A stretch of 64,000 nt of DNA from Orthosia cruda (Eukaryota; Arthropoda; Insecta; Lepidoptera; Noctuidae): positions 17,721,126 through 17,785,125 of the forward strand of contig OZ059855.1 of NCBI GenBank assembly GCA_964057195.1. The letters are read 5' to 3'. The number at the start of each line of letters is the position of its first letter. Positions within the stretch are counted from its first letter, which is position 1. Position numbers and translations under genes: made by a program. Shown here piece after piece: positions 39,598-51,484 of this stretch. Under the pieces are notes generated by a model. It ran no database searches. It worked only from the letters and a program-made list of their open reading frames with translations, and had not been told where the DNA came from.

Positions 39598-40860
39598 CAG
39601 CCCTATAACAAAACATAACGTTCATAACCTAACAATACGTTTACAACAACCTACCATGCAGGTTGTAGAAACATAGCGAGTGACGCGTTGAGCCGGCGGG
39701 TGATTTCAGCGTAAGTCACAAGAGGTGATTAGTTCGGCTACAATACGCGCGACGAGGTATATGTGATACGAGCCACAGGAATGACTGACATTGTAGTTAT
39801 GATTGAGGTTTAGGAGTTCGTGAGTAATTTCAAATTTAAAACTTATCAGTAACCTAGATATGGTAGGCAAAGCTCAGCCCTATAACAAAACAATAGCGTT
39901 CATAACCTAACAATACGTTTACAACAACCTACCATGCAGGTTGTAGAAACATAGCGAGTGACGCGTTGAGCCGGCGAGTGATTTCAGCGTAAGTCACACG
40001 AGGTGATTAGTTCGGCTACAATACGCGCGACGAGGTGTATGTGATACGAGCCACAGGAATGACTGACATCGTAGTTATGATTGAGGTTTAGGAGTTCGTG
40101 AGTAATTTCAAATTTAAAACTTATCAGTAACCTAGATATGGTAGGCAAAGCTGGATGCTATCCATAATTTTCGATTAAACTAAGCCCGTGTTCTAGTTAT
40201 AGAGAATTTCTTAATCCTATCTACTAATATTGTGAATGTGAAATTTTGTATGGATGGATGGGATGAAAGGATGTTTGTTAATATTTCATACATATTACTG
40301 AACGAATTTCGATAAAACTTATCAGCAATATGGCTATACTTTCATAGCCGGCGAGTGATTTCAGGCGTAAGTCACACGAGGTGATTAGTTCGGCTACAAT
40401 ACGCGCGACGAGGTGTGTGTGATACGAGCCACAGGAATGACTGACGTCATAGTTATGATTGAAGTTTAGGAGTTTTTGAGTAATTTCGACTTTAAAGTAA
40501 CCTAGACATGGGTGGCAAAGGTGGACCATATCCACCATTTTCGATTAACCTAAGGTCGTGTTATAGTTATAGAGAATTTCTTAATCCTATCTACTAATAT
40601 TGTGAACGTGAAATTTTGTATAGATGGATGGATGAAAGGATGTTTGTTAATATTTCGTAAATACTACTGAAAGAATTTTGATAAAAGTTATCAGCAATAT
40701 GGCTATACTTTCATAGCCGGCGAGTGATTTCAGGCGTAAGTCACATGAGGTGATTAGTTCGGCTACAATACGAGCGACGAGGTGTGTTTGATACGAGCGA
40801 TTGGCATGACCTTACTTCGTAGTTATGGTTGAGGTTTTGAGTTCGTGAATTATTTTGACC
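39598..40860 (+). repeat. Tandem array of two unit lengths (about 278 and 370 bp)
   Basis: Four units share GCCGGCGxGTGATTTCA, GTAAGTCACxxGAGGTGATTAG and TTCGGCTACAATACG, with anchors at 39692, 39970, 40347 and 40716. The first step is 278 bp; the later ones are 377 and 369. The longer units carry extra sequence (ATCTACTAATATTGTGAA to GATGTTTGTTAATATTTC) that looks like a Helitron-like head. Units 1 and 2 are over 95% alike by eye. Confidence 0.85.
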
Positions 40861-41399
40861 TTAAAACTTATCATTTACATGGATGGGTGGAAAGGTGCAC
40901 AGTTATACAGTGCGGTAATCCCGTTTCGCTAGTTATAACGTGAGAACAAACCTATTGCTAATAACCGGGCACAATTCCATTGTCTAGCTAGGCTATAGGT
41001 ATTGAGAATTTCTTAATAAATGCATAAATCCAATAAGGAGGCAGAAACCCGCAATACAAGCCAACCACTGCAACACATGTACGCCAGCATCAACAGTAAC
41101 GACCACCAGAAAAACGCCGTGTCAATAAAGTTTGACAAGCCACGGATAATTCTTCAACTGTTCTTTTCTGATTAATTTCGTTGCAGGATCAAAGAGAATT
41201 GAGAAGGAGGCTCGGTACTCGCGTTTGGAACAGTGGTTTATGGCAACCTCTTACCGCGGCTATATTATCTCTAAAATTGGCTTCGTTTGATTATGGATCC
41301 CTTGGATGAGTAGGTAAATCCGATAGAATCCAATCATAAACATAAATGTGTCTCACAAGGCCGATTTTATGTTTAAAATAACATAATAAATAATTCTTT
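40861..41399. other. Unassigned; tail of the array and single-copy-looking DNA
   Basis: 40861-40990 retains decayed unit sequence; nothing else is recognised. Confidence 0.4.
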
Positions 41400-41645
41400 T
41401 TTTTTATAACGCAATCTTTTTTCGTATTCTCCTCAGCAAACCCATTCATTTGATACCTAGTCCGCCATCTTGGGCCGTCCGCAATATTGGATTTAGAATG
41501 ACGTCTCTTAGCTAACCAAGCATTGTCATCCAAACTAAACGTGTATGCAAAATTTCATCTTAATCAGTGGAGGTTAAGTCTGTATTAAGTGGTTTGACCC
41601 GAACATCCTTACATACGTACATTGCAAGTTAAATAAAAGCTTGTA
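41400..41645 (+). repeat. Interspersed repeat, copy 2 of 3
   Basis: Copy of the 37883-38168 family with the same end AGTTAAATAAAAGCTTGT, but without the adjoining perfect palindrome. Confidence 0.65.
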
Positions 41646-42486
41646 TAAAAGAAAACATCATGAAGTAACATTCCATTGTAGATGCAACGATTGTCACTTA
41701 CATAAAGAACACCAAAATCAATTCGTAGCCCGTTGACTACCATTGTTTTTGCGTACTCCCTTATACTAAATATGCTTGAGTTTTCATACAAAAAATGAAT
41801 TAATGTAATACTGTGCAAAATAAAATTCTCTGAGCATTCAAAATAATAAGCTTTTGCAAAAGAGAGTGCGTGCAATTAGAGTGTAAATGAAATTGAGCGA
41901 GTGCGAGGTACCAGGCTTACAGAAATCAAAGGAGATCTTTCAGCCGTGTACATCAACCCAATGAACCGTATGTCAGTCATTGTTATTTACTCCCTCCGTT
42001 CTTTTATTAGCTGTAACGAAATTCTTTACAAAGGTCACAGCAGAAACACGAACCTGCCTTATAACGTTCCAATGAGGGTCGTAATAGTGTTACTCGAGCA
42101 TCAGCTGTAGCTATTATGTACGAGCGATTTTAATCTTTATATGATAATGGGTATAGGCGAGAATGGCGTGGGAGAGGGAGGTTTTTGTTGGTACCAAGTT
42201 AGCAATTGGGAAGCACTTAACGTGGTATCGATCCGTGTAATGTGTAGTTTAAGTAATGCAGGTATTCATAAATATGAGGTTGTATGTGTTTAAACTTTCA
42301 TATCAGTGAAAGGTGGGGTAAATTATTATGTTCTGGTTGGTTTGCCTAATGGAGTTTGATAATATTCAAGATCACTGGCGTACTCTTTGGACAACAGATT
42401 TCTCTGGCTACTCTGTAGTTTATTGTGATCCTTTCAATTGTTGATAAAAACTCAATTTGTTTTTGCAACGGTATGTTCTGCTCACT
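41646..42486. other. Unassigned sequence
   Basis: No feature supported. Confidence 0.45.
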
Positions 42487-42866
42487 ATATGCTCATCTAT
42501 CTGCCTAGCCTTTTTCCAACTATGTTGGGGTCGGCTTCCCGTCTTACTGGATTCAGCTGAGTACCAGTTTGTAGTACCACTGTTTTACATGGAGTGACTG
42601 CCTATCCGACCTTTACAACCCAGTAACTGGGTAACACGGTATCCCTTGGCAAGAATGGTGTCAGATCTCAAGCTTCTGACTACCCGTAACGACTATCAAA
42701 GATCTTCAAATGACAGCCGGGACCAACGGCTTAACGTGCTTTCCAAGGCACGGAGGAAACTCGGTATGTTGAAATGGTAACCCATTTACGGACCGACTTC
42801 GTCAAGCGTTGCTTAATCTTGAAGATCGACCCGTGCGGCTGTTATTATTTAGCCACGAGCTCGGTA
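42487..42866 (-). mobile_element. 5S-rRNA-derived SINE
   Basis: On the minus strand the head reads CGATCTTCAAGATTAAGCAACG followed some 20 bp later by GGTCCGTAAATGGGTTACC. This parallels the internal promoter region of 5S rRNA (AAGTTAAGCAACG ... GGATGGGTGACC). The body holds ACGGGTAGTCAGAAGC, CCCAGTTACTGGGTTG and GGTCGGATAGGCAGTC, shared with 56183-56490. SINEs of this kind are promoted by a 5S-type Pol III promoter. Confidence 0.65.
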
Positions 42867-43624
42867 TGTTCTACTCACTGTGATGTTTAATTTCAAAGAC
42901 ATCTTATCTGAAGCAGATGGAATAAAACATGAATATTCTGCTGGGATTGAGGTTCTAGCCTAAAATTATCTACTAGACAACCAAGCTCCTCGTTTCTTCT
43001 CTTCCTACCTTCGCACAAAGTACATTTCCAGACACAAGCCCACATCCAGCACACCCAAGTTAATCAACTCAAAAAGGATTTAAGCAAAAATAAAAACCAA
43101 ATCCCAATTCCCGAGAAATATTCACATTTATTATTTTTGTTCAGAACACGAGAAATTGGCTTAATCTCGGAACGAAAAGGATATATTTTATAAAGAAACA
43201 TCAAGCAATGTTTAATACAGAAAAGATCAAAGACTATCGATTAACGTACGTTTTCCCATTTCAGGATCATTTTGGGGTTATTTTACGTTTTTTCACATCA
43301 AAAGGGCTCTTTATAATATACACTAATATAATAAAAATGGGGTGTCTGTCGGTGTAAATGTCTATTTTATGCATGTAGGGGAAAACGTTGGCAAAATGAC
43401 GTTTTCAGGAAATTGTCTGTCAGTCCGCGAAAGTTGAATACAAAAAAAGTTTGGCTCTTTTTCATGTGGTTTTTACCTTCGTTTTGTTGGGTGTATGTAA
43501 CAGGACTCCGTAAAGCAATAAAATAAAATCCTTGAAATGATAAAATGTGGAGTATTCTAAATGATAACAATACATTGAACCTGAAAATTATTATATATTT
43601 GCAATCGAATTAAGTATCAGCAAT
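42867..43624. other. Unassigned sequence
   Basis: No feature supported. Confidence 0.45.
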
Positions 43625-43745
43625 GCTGTACAATTTATTCAATTGCCGTGTTATCTCTTCACTACCCTTGGCTGTTTGGTAGAGAATGCCTGAGGCATGA
43701 ATTCCGTCTTTGTTCCTTTTGTGAATGAAGTCTTTCTTAACAATA
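43625..43745 (+). mobile_element. CR1/Daphne-like LINE 3' UTR fragment
   Basis: TCTCTTCACTACCCTTGGCT and GGTAGAGAATGCCTGAGGCA match the 3' UTR at 23110-23200. Confidence 0.6.
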
Positions 43746-44036
43746 AAAGTATATCAGCGTGCCTGTATGACCACGTAGATGTATGAACAATGAAGTGGTA
43801 GCAGGTGGAGCTTAGTAATTTCTGCCAATCCCTATGGAAAAAGACGTGAGTTACAACATTAGCTACACTTGTTTAACAAAACTCCAAGAAAAAGAAAATA
43901 ATGACTGGCTTAATTGTATGTTAATATAATTTGAAACATTAGTGTCACGTGCCATAATTACCTACCTACCACCACACGAATCAATACATCAAACTAAGTA
44001 GGTCACAAAAGAAACAACAAATTAAATAATCAATCA
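43746..44036. other. Unassigned sequence
   Basis: Nothing recognised. Confidence 0.4.
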
Positions 44037-44140
44037 ATCTGCGTAACCCCATGTAATAGGGGCCGAGCCTAATGATGAACCAGACTCCGGGATACTATTG
44101 AGAATTTCTGATGAGATGAGTTTTTCATTAAAAAAATTGC
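44037..44140 (-). mobile_element. Second-family SINE body fragment
   Basis: GTAATAGGGGCCGAGCC and CCGGGATACTATTGAGAATT are the reversed body words of the SINE at 27473. Confidence 0.5.
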
Positions 44141-44337
44141 TTTAACAAAAAATCTGATCACATAAACGCCCAATGTGCATTTAAATGAACACGAGATATC
44201 AACTTAAAACTGGCTGTTATATATTCCTTTCTTACCTAGAGTACACAGAAAAACAATAAAAAAAGATCTTGATTGATTTTTTCCTAAAAAAAACTAGTTG
44301 AATATGCTTGGGCAACCATGTTAGGTGATATTGTTCA

Positions 44338-44445
44338 TTGTATTGTACATTGGGCCTTTAGCTCATCTTGTGAAATTTAGCTTGGGCCTTAAGAGGCTGT
44401 TGATAAACCACACTCCGGGATACTATTGAGAATTTCAGAGGGACT
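44338..44445 (-). mobile_element. Second-family SINE body fragment, repeated
   Basis: The CACTCCGGGATACTATTGAG word of 44081-44110 occurs again, about 326 bp on. Confidence 0.5.
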
Positions 44446-45139
44446 AAATATATTTCGCAAAAAAATTAACCTACTTCAAAAACAAAACACTGCCGAAACG
44501 AAAGTTATTTTGTACTTTTTATTGTTCTTTTTTTTAAGTCCGAATGCTTGAAGTCTAAACAGAGTAGCGATTTAAAAAAATATATGTTCTTAAATATATT
44601 TTCTTCCAGACAAAAAACGACAATCGCACCGAAACCACAAACCGTAATTTTATGAAATTAACACCATCTCACAATTTAAGTCATTTTGATTTACGTATTT
44701 TTAAGTCTAAAAATAATAAGAATAGTACAAAAAAATACTAAATATTGAAACGTATGGGGGTGAAACCAGTCTGAATTTTAGGTCGCGGCGGCCCAAAGTA
44801 TAGTAGTTTTTTGTCAAACTCGACAAGCGTAAATTAACCTTGAATATCGACTTATTACTCGTACTTATAGTTAGCCACAAGCTCCTCAAAAACCAATGAA
44901 ATAATCAATATTTCATAATTATCATTAAACCGTTATTATTGACTAATTCATGGGATATAATGTTCATTTCGTAATTAGTCCAGGATATTTGCGTTCCGAA
45001 GCGTTCGATATTTAGCGCGAGGTGGTGTGACTATATTTCATGATATTAATTATGGGTCTAATTTGTAGGCGGTAGCGGAATTAACAAGATGGGATGATAC
45101 TGTTGGCTGTTTCAGGCTGAGTTCACATGGTACTGTATA
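44446..45139. other. Unassigned AT-rich sequence
   Basis: No feature supported. Confidence 0.45.
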
Positions 45140-45650
45140 TATAAAAAAAAAAAGTTTATTTATTGTCTTAGGCAAAGGTTTACAATTTGGATTAGTGACT
45201 TAAAAAACTAAGTACAATACAATTATCAGAGGGTTCCTCTGCAGCCGAACTAGGTGAGAGCCTGTATCTCGGCATGCAGCTCCACCCACAGGAACATTTA
45301 ATACAACTATACCCAATAAGCATAGTTATTAATATTTCAAATACGGAACCTAATACAAAAGCAATAAAATAAGCATAAAATTAAAAAAAAATGTTATATT
45401 AAAATGACAAAATCTTAATACTAAATCAATAAAAAGAATAAAATCAAATGATAAATTTCATTGAAATTATAAAATCGCAATTATTAAATATAATGTTATA
45501 GCAATCGAAATAAATTAAAAACATATAAACTTATTAATTGAAATAAATTAAAACAAAAAAAAAAAAAAAATGTAATATTATTAAATGAATAATTGAAATA
45601 TGTAAATAAAAACTATAAAATTAACAATTGGATTATTTTTTGTTTTTTTG
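45140..45650 (-). mobile_element. Possible LINE 3' end followed by A-rich tract
   Basis: An A run near 45145, TTTATTGTCTTAGGCAAAGG and CAGCCGAACTAGGTGAGAG resemble the ends of lepidopteran LINEs from memory. 45310-45640 is an A/T word-repeat tract with AATAAAATxA motifs. Orientation is uncertain. Confidence 0.35.
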
Positions 45651-45786
45651 TATTTTTGGAGTAGGTATAATTTTAGGACCAAAATGTACCATTGATACCG
45701 TAAAAAAACGTGCGGTGAAATACCATGTGAACTGTCTTACTGTTTCAATAGTATCTTATAATAGGATTGTTTCCAACTTTATCTAC

Positions 45787-45960
45787 TCCTAGCTTCTGCC
45801 AGCGGTTTCGCCCGGGATAAAAAGTATCCTATGTGCTATTCCTGACTTTAATCTATCTTTGTGCCCAATATCATCCAGATCCGTGAAGCCGTTTGAGCAT
45901 GAAGAAGTAACAAACATACACACACTCACAAACTTTCGACATTATAACATTAGTGTGACA
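45787..45960 (-). mobile_element. Helitron-like copy, first of a tandem pair
   Basis: It begins (reversed) CTAGCTTCTGCCAGCGG, then GGGATAAAAAGTATCC and ATCCAGATCCGTGAAGCC; homologous to 34800-35035. Confidence 0.6.
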
Positions 45961-45962
45961 GT

Positions 45963-46180
45963 GTGACTAGCTTATTCTGCAAGCGGCTTCGCCCGTGTGC
46001 AAAGTGTATTACATCCCAAGGGAACATTATACCGGAATGAAATTAACCTATGTGCTATTCTAGACTGTAATCTATCTCTGTGCCAAATTTCATCCAGATC
46101 CGTTCAAACGTTCTGGCGTCATTCATTAACAAACATATAGCCACACATCCATCCAAACTTTCACATTTATAATATTATGT
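45963..46180 (-). mobile_element. Helitron-like copy, second of a tandem pair
   Basis: A new CTAGCTTATTCTGCAAGCGG start directly follows the first copy, and the words CTATGTGCTATTCTAGACT and CATCCAGATCCGTTCAAACG repeat. The end TTATAATATTA is the usual head. Confidence 0.6.
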
Positions 46181-46289
46181 AATATTTGTCCTTTAATTTT
46201 GCCATTTGTTTTCAATTTCATTAATCCAACAATCTAGTAACTATCCACTTCGCTTTAGAGATATCTATCCCGTTACCGAACACATATTT

Positions 46290-46625
46290 TTTTAACCACC
46301 GACGGAAAAAGAGGAATGTTATAAGTTTGACGTGTGTTGCTGTGTATCTGTGTACAGGTGTGTCTGTCTGTTGCATCATAGCTCCTAAACGGATGAACCG
46401 ATTTTGATATAGTTTGAGAGAGTGTTCTTAGCTATGTTTGAAAAAAATCGGTTCAGCCGTTTAAAATGGCGTTTTACTGTATGTATCGGGGTGTTTTCGC
46501 AAGACATCGTGTCATAATTACGTGTTCAATAGATTTCCCATCGAAGCAAGTACTACGTACTAGATAAATTTTGTAGCATAAAATAAAAATGTGTCGGGGG
46601 TTTTCAAATTTTGAATTTTACTTGT
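46290..46625 (+). repeat. Interspersed element with CCGACGGAAAAAGAGG end
   Basis: Homologous to 58018-58275: CCGACGGAAAAAGAGGAA, GGATGAACCGATTTTGAT, GTGTTCTTAGCTATGTTTGA and GGGGTGTTTTCGCAAGA. Confidence 0.65.
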
Positions 46626-46867
46626 CTCTCTAATTGACATTATGTACAATACGCGTCAAGAATAGGTTAATGGCATTAGGCTTCATTTCCTCCAGCAGGC
46701 GACTCGCATCACGTTTAATTACATTACTGGGCACGATCGAGTGATTGTTCACATTATTACTGGACAGCCCGCAATGTAATGCAATTTGCATGCAAACTGG
46801 TTGCAGTAGGAAACGTGGTCTTAGGCTCAAGATGAAGAGATATTCTATTAGTGATCACGATTATGAG

Positions 46868-47512
46868 GAATTAAAAAAGGACCGGCCAAGTGCGAGACTG
46901 ACGCGCGCACAGAGGGTTCTGTGTATAGCTACATTCACCAAAATAAATAGGTCACATTACTAACGTCCATAAACAATGAAAGCACCGAACATCGCTCTAA
47001 GGAAGGGACAAAATTACCTTTGCCGTTCAAAAACTGTTGTCCTCGTACATCAACATACAACATTTGTACTTTTCCAAGTACATTTTATAATTTTGTCGAC
47101 TATCACTCGTTAACTTGTAAAGCCTACTTACCTGTGATAGATTCCCTTTTAATTTCGTTAAATGTATTACTGCCGTAATTTTAATCAAACGGATGCCGGA
47201 ATCGATAAATTGTTTTCACCGTCCCGTAATATTTTTGAAATGATGTGGGATATCTTTGGATAGGCCTCCAACAATATCCCACATCATGAGAAAGAAGAGA
47301 AAAATAAAAGTCCCACTTTACGTGTACAGGAGGTACCACAAAAAAAAATATGTATCATAATTTTGTTTTAACTATTTGTTGGCGTGATTAATTTGTATAT
47401 CCATGCCAAATTACAGTTTTCTAAGCTGCGGATGGACGGACGGATGGACAGACGGACATGGCGAAACTATAAGGGTTCCTTGTTGACTACGGAACTCTAA
47501 ATATGTGTGGGA
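46868..47512 (+). repeat. Non-autonomous element family ending GGAACTCTAAA
   Basis: The head GGACCGGCCAAGTGCGAG with GAGGGTTCTGTG, and the end ACTATAAGGGTTCC with ACTACGGAACTCTAAA, parallel 33263-34172. A 14-bp inverted pair ATGATGTGGGATAT / ATATCCCACATCAT lies at 47240-47287. Confidence 0.6.
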
Positions 47513-47589
47513 TTGCTAAACGCTACCGATCCCACAATCGATATAGCTGATATTACATATCATGGAAGGAAACAAAAATCAAAACACCC
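47513..47589. other. Short gap
   Basis: Nothing recognised. Confidence 0.4.
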
Positions 47590-48130
47590 GACTGCTTAAA
47601 AAGCGAACTTAAAAGACGAAAACAAGAAAAAAATCATGCTGTGCAGTCGGAGGATACATATATTATTCGCGAGCTGGCTGACCAAAACCAGATGTATCCT
47701 CCGACTGCACAGCATGATTTTTTTCTTGTTTTCGTCTTTTAAGTTCGTTTTTAAGCAGTCGGATGTTTTGATTTTTGAATTCATTTTTTTTGTTTTTTGC
47801 ACTTTTTAGTATTTGTTTTTCGAATTAGGTACATTTAAACATATAAGTGTAATATATTTATGAAATTGCCTCTTAAAACCCTTTATTTTGATACCCCACA
47901 CGATGGGAAAGGAAGAAAAAAAAATTGGGCTCTCACATTATGGCGCCCAAAAGCCGCCATTTTTCTATTTTCAATTTTAATGTAGCCAGTGACACTTGCA
48001 GGGTTAAGATGCATCCATTGACGTACGAATCATCAAAATCGGCCAACGCGTTTGGTCTCTGGAATGCCACATAGGAACAAACATACATACATACATAGAC
48101 TGATGACCCTCCGTCGTCAGTCGGGTAAAA
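47590..48130 (-). repeat. Interspersed element with foldback end, copy 2
   Basis: The reversed counterpart of 39050-39500. Its end forms a large hairpin: 47590-47667 pairs with about 47690-47765 through ATCATGCTGTGCAGTCGGAG and its complement. Confidence 0.7.
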
Positions 48131-48696
48131 ACATGTTGCACCTACCCCAAAGTAACATGGGACCAGGGCAGGAAAATGATGATGACCATGTTATCGCTAA
48201 TATAATGTCACTTTCTTTATTCTTTAGCCTTTTCTATTACAACGCTGACCGCTTATCGCTTAAACCACAGTTATTAAACCACTAATCAGGCACGATATTA
48301 AATGCACGAATAATCTCTGGTCAGTAAAGCGCATCCGGATTTCAGGACACTTTGTATCATTTCATTATAAATCATTAAATCAGCTTTTTAATAAGCTGAT
48401 CACTTGTATATTTAATAAATATGATTAACATTATATGCGGTCAAAGTGACACGAATTCGTTGATTTGTAATTTTAAGTGATTTAATTAAACGATAATTTT
48501 CGATCGGATGATCAGAAATTATCGTTTATTTGATTTAATGGAGGTTGGGAAGGATTTTTGTAGAAAATAACAAAGTGAATTTTGACTTCAGTAGAGTAGC
48601 AATGAATAGAATGGTCATCAGTGGTTTCATACATTTATGTTCTAATAACATGACCATAATGAATAGAAAATACAATTGTTTTCTTTGTTGGCCCAT
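48131..48696. other. Unassigned; contains a small hairpin
   Basis: TAAACGATAATTT at 48487 and AAATTATCGTTTA at 48516 are inverted; otherwise nothing is seen. Confidence 0.4.
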
Positions 48697-48975
48697 TTTT
48701 TTTTTCAGTTTTGCTTGCTCTTGACCACTATCTCACCTGATGGTAAGTAATAACGTGGTCGAAAGTGTAGCACGCTTGCCTAGAAGTAACCTTTTCACTC
48801 GTGACTTAAATATCCCGAGATTGTAGCTATCAGGAAACACAGACTCCGACAGAGAATTCCACTCCTGAAAGTATTTCCAAAACGTTTAGTGTGTATGGGT
48901 GGGATGTCCACCATGTACCGATGGCGCATCGCCGTACGTCTAGTAGTCCGATGATGAAACGGGCTTGGTGGAATT
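48697..48975 (-). pseudogene. CR1-like LINE ORF2 C-terminus and 3' UTR, degraded
   Basis: A T run at the left is followed by ACTATCTCACCTGATGGTAA, CACGCTTGCCTAGAAGTAAC and, in the coding part, residues HHRTTRRTAMRHRYMVDIPP before a deletion breaks the frame. It is a close relative of 12475-12840. Confidence 0.75.
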
Positions 48976-49544
48976 AGATCATGCAATTCCATCGCACACT
49001 CCCCGAAATGCAACCAATAAATGTCGGTAAATGCCGATAAATGTACTATAGTAAATATTATTTATAATGATAAGTACAGAAGACCGTATTTCAGTGATGA
49101 CACTTTTATCGTGAACGGCTTAATACGGAATTTAAAATAAATTTAAGGCCAGCTTATACTGGTTTTAGTCCTACTGACTTCCGACTGATCCTGTAAGTTG
49201 ATTTCAGTTACGACAATTGCATTCTGTATCTAATTTATATAAAAAATCGTGCGTTTACAGAAAATAGTAAAAATATTAAATAACAAATACTAAAACGTAA
49301 TTTTAAAGAACCAATATTACCTACTAAAACTTACAACTAAGGTAATGAAAAAGTCATAAATAAATTCAAATCCCAAAACTATTAAGGCAAAGAACACGCG
49401 AAACGTTTCATGTTCTTTAAAGTAATAATAAATCGGTGCTTCAAAAACTTTAACATATACATAAACTTAACAGCTTATGTAGAACTTAAACTATATGCTA
49501 AACACGAACCTTGCATCATGCAAGGAGTAAGTAGCGAATCTTAC
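48976..49544. other. Unassigned AT-rich sequence
   Basis: No feature supported. Confidence 0.45.
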
Positions 49545-49902
49545 TAATTTTATAAACGCGAAAGTTTGGATGGATTACGTGTGCATGTTTGTTACTCAAT
49601 CGCGCCAGAACGGTTGAACGGATCTGAATGAAATTTGGCACAGAAATAGATTATAGTCAGAAAGAGCACACAGTATTCATGGGTCGCGGATAAATTTGAA
49701 AAAGAGTTACTGCGGCCCTGACTCAAGCAACTGAAGGAACACGGTGGGTTTTATTCAGTGAAAGTCTGACACGCCCTGCCGCTTCACCCATTGATTTTGC
49801 ACCCAAAAAAAAGGGATAGGTACTTTTTATCCCAGTATAATATTCCCTTGGGATAAAAAAAAACACTTTTCACGCGGACGATGCCGCTGGTACAAGCTAG
49901 TA
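49545..49902 (+). mobile_element. Helitron-like copy split by a retroposon
   Basis: The left half has CGGATCTGAATGAAATTTGG. The right half resumes at ACTTTTTATCCC and ends TACAAGCTAG followed by T. The copy is collinear with 34800-35035 once 49672-49812 is removed. Confidence 0.65.
49672..49812 (+). mobile_element. A-tailed retroposon 3' end inside the Helitron-like copy
   Basis: Matches 1116-1257; ends in an eight-A run directly at the point where the host element resumes. Confidence 0.65.
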
Positions 49903-50094
49903 CTGTATAAACCGATAGCTGCATAACTGTCTGTGTAAAAAGTAAATGTTTATAGAATGGTGATGTGTTACTTGTTCTAGATAAGGCTTTTAGAGACTTA
50001 CCTGAAGTAATATTTTTTTATTTTCTGCATATCCACGTAATTAGTACGTTCTTAGTAAATTGCAATAATTGCAAATCGGTTGAACTGCATTGCA
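49903..50094. other. Unassigned gap
   Basis: Nothing recognised. Confidence 0.4.
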
Positions 50095-50425
50095 TTGCGT
50101 CCATATGAAATTTTAAAGAAATTGAGCTTACTCATGCCAATCCATGCGTCATGTTCGTGAACGGGCGCCGTCAGTTGGGATTGGTCATAATTTGGCTGCC
50201 TCGGCCTGTTTTTAACGAATTAATTTGGTGTCATTGGTTTTACTCTAGACGCTTTTACGTGCACGTCTTTTTTACATCGTTCACACATTTATGTTATTTT
50301 CTAACAAGAATGATGTAACCAAATACTTGTAATTAAATTATATTGACGGAAAAGAGTGTCCGTGGAGTTTCTTGCACGTTTTTCACCAAAGAGACCTACT
50401 GACGGTAGCGAATGTGCAACTATAC
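50095..50425 (+). mobile_element. LINE 3' end, family shared with 51485 and 60400
   Basis: CATGTTCGTGAACGGGCGCC, TTGGGATTGGTCATAA, GTTTTACTCTAGACGCTTTT and GTGGAGTTTCTTGC are collinear with 51593-52035. It lacks the minisatellite present there. Confidence 0.65.
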
Positions 50426-50430
50426 TTCTT

Positions 50431-50551
50431 ATAAGGTAGCTTGATCTCTGCGACTTATGTCAAACTGACGTATACGTTATTGTTAGCCTGTCAAGCGCTA
50501 TTGTTACTGTACTGATACTGACAGCTGTTGCAGATATCAAGCTATCTTTTA
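50431..50551. repeat. MITE-like element (about 120 bp)
   Basis: ATAAGGTAGCTTGATCTCTGC at the left (mismatches allowed) pairs with GCAGATATCAAGCTATCTTT at the right; the interior is non-coding. Confidence 0.55.
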
Positions 50552-51484
50552 TGAAGTTTAAGTTATTTTTCTGTTGTCATTTCAAAAGTACCTTTAGATG
50601 TTGAAACCACATAAAAAAATTGGTTGCCAAATTGTAACACTGCCAGCATTATGTTCCCTACCAACGCCTTCAAAGCAAGAGTGGCTATTATAAACATCAT
50701 CCATCGCTTTATGTAAGGTGAGATCAAGATCAAGAGCGTGATTATCACAAAATAAAAACATATATTAAAATTTAGATAGGTATATTAGATACAATATTTA
50801 TCAAAAGAGCGTCAATAACTTAGAGCAACATTATTTTGAGCAGGGTTTCAGTCACAGTAGTTCTTCATTGTTACGTTACTAAAAGCGGCACTCCCAAGCG
50901 ATATGAAGCCAAAAAATATAAGTAGATATTTATCTACTCGTCAGGAACCTAACAACACAAAAATATGAAATTCAATTAACCAAATCTCACTCACAACAAA
51001 CCTATTAATCCTTTACAAAATCTCTCAACGAAATTCTTAAACACGAAAACCAAAACTGTGTTACATACAACACGAAAAGTATTCAAGAAACGTGAACTTT
51101 TAAAACAGTGTCGCGACATTCGTATGATGTATAGCCTGTACAAGTACACTATGTACATAATTCTTGCATGTACACGTACAAAATGTACATATTGTACATA
51201 ATTCTGGCGAACACATAATAAAGTATGTGCGCCGCGATTGTTGCGGCTTCAAGTTTGTGTGTTGTCGCTTGCTGTCGTGTCGCGCGGTTTGAGGTGTGGT
51301 ACCAGTGTTAGCGGGCAATAATGATTTGAGTGGGTTATTTACAAAGTTAATAAAATTTGTGTTGTATAAACTCAATTTATTTTTTGGATTATATAACTGC
51401 ACAGCACATATGTGAGTACTATGTACCAACTGTAAATCTACCATTTACTGTACCTATGTGTCATTCGTTGACTTCAGTGTGCCC
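50552..51484. other. Unassigned sequence
   Basis: 51120-51220 repeats GTACA/TGTAC words several times. No LTR pair or coding domain is seen. Confidence 0.4.

Noticed and set aside
39598..40860. A CRISPR-like repeat array
   Set aside because: Units are 278-370 bp without short conserved repeats and unique spacers, and the context is a eukaryotic genome.
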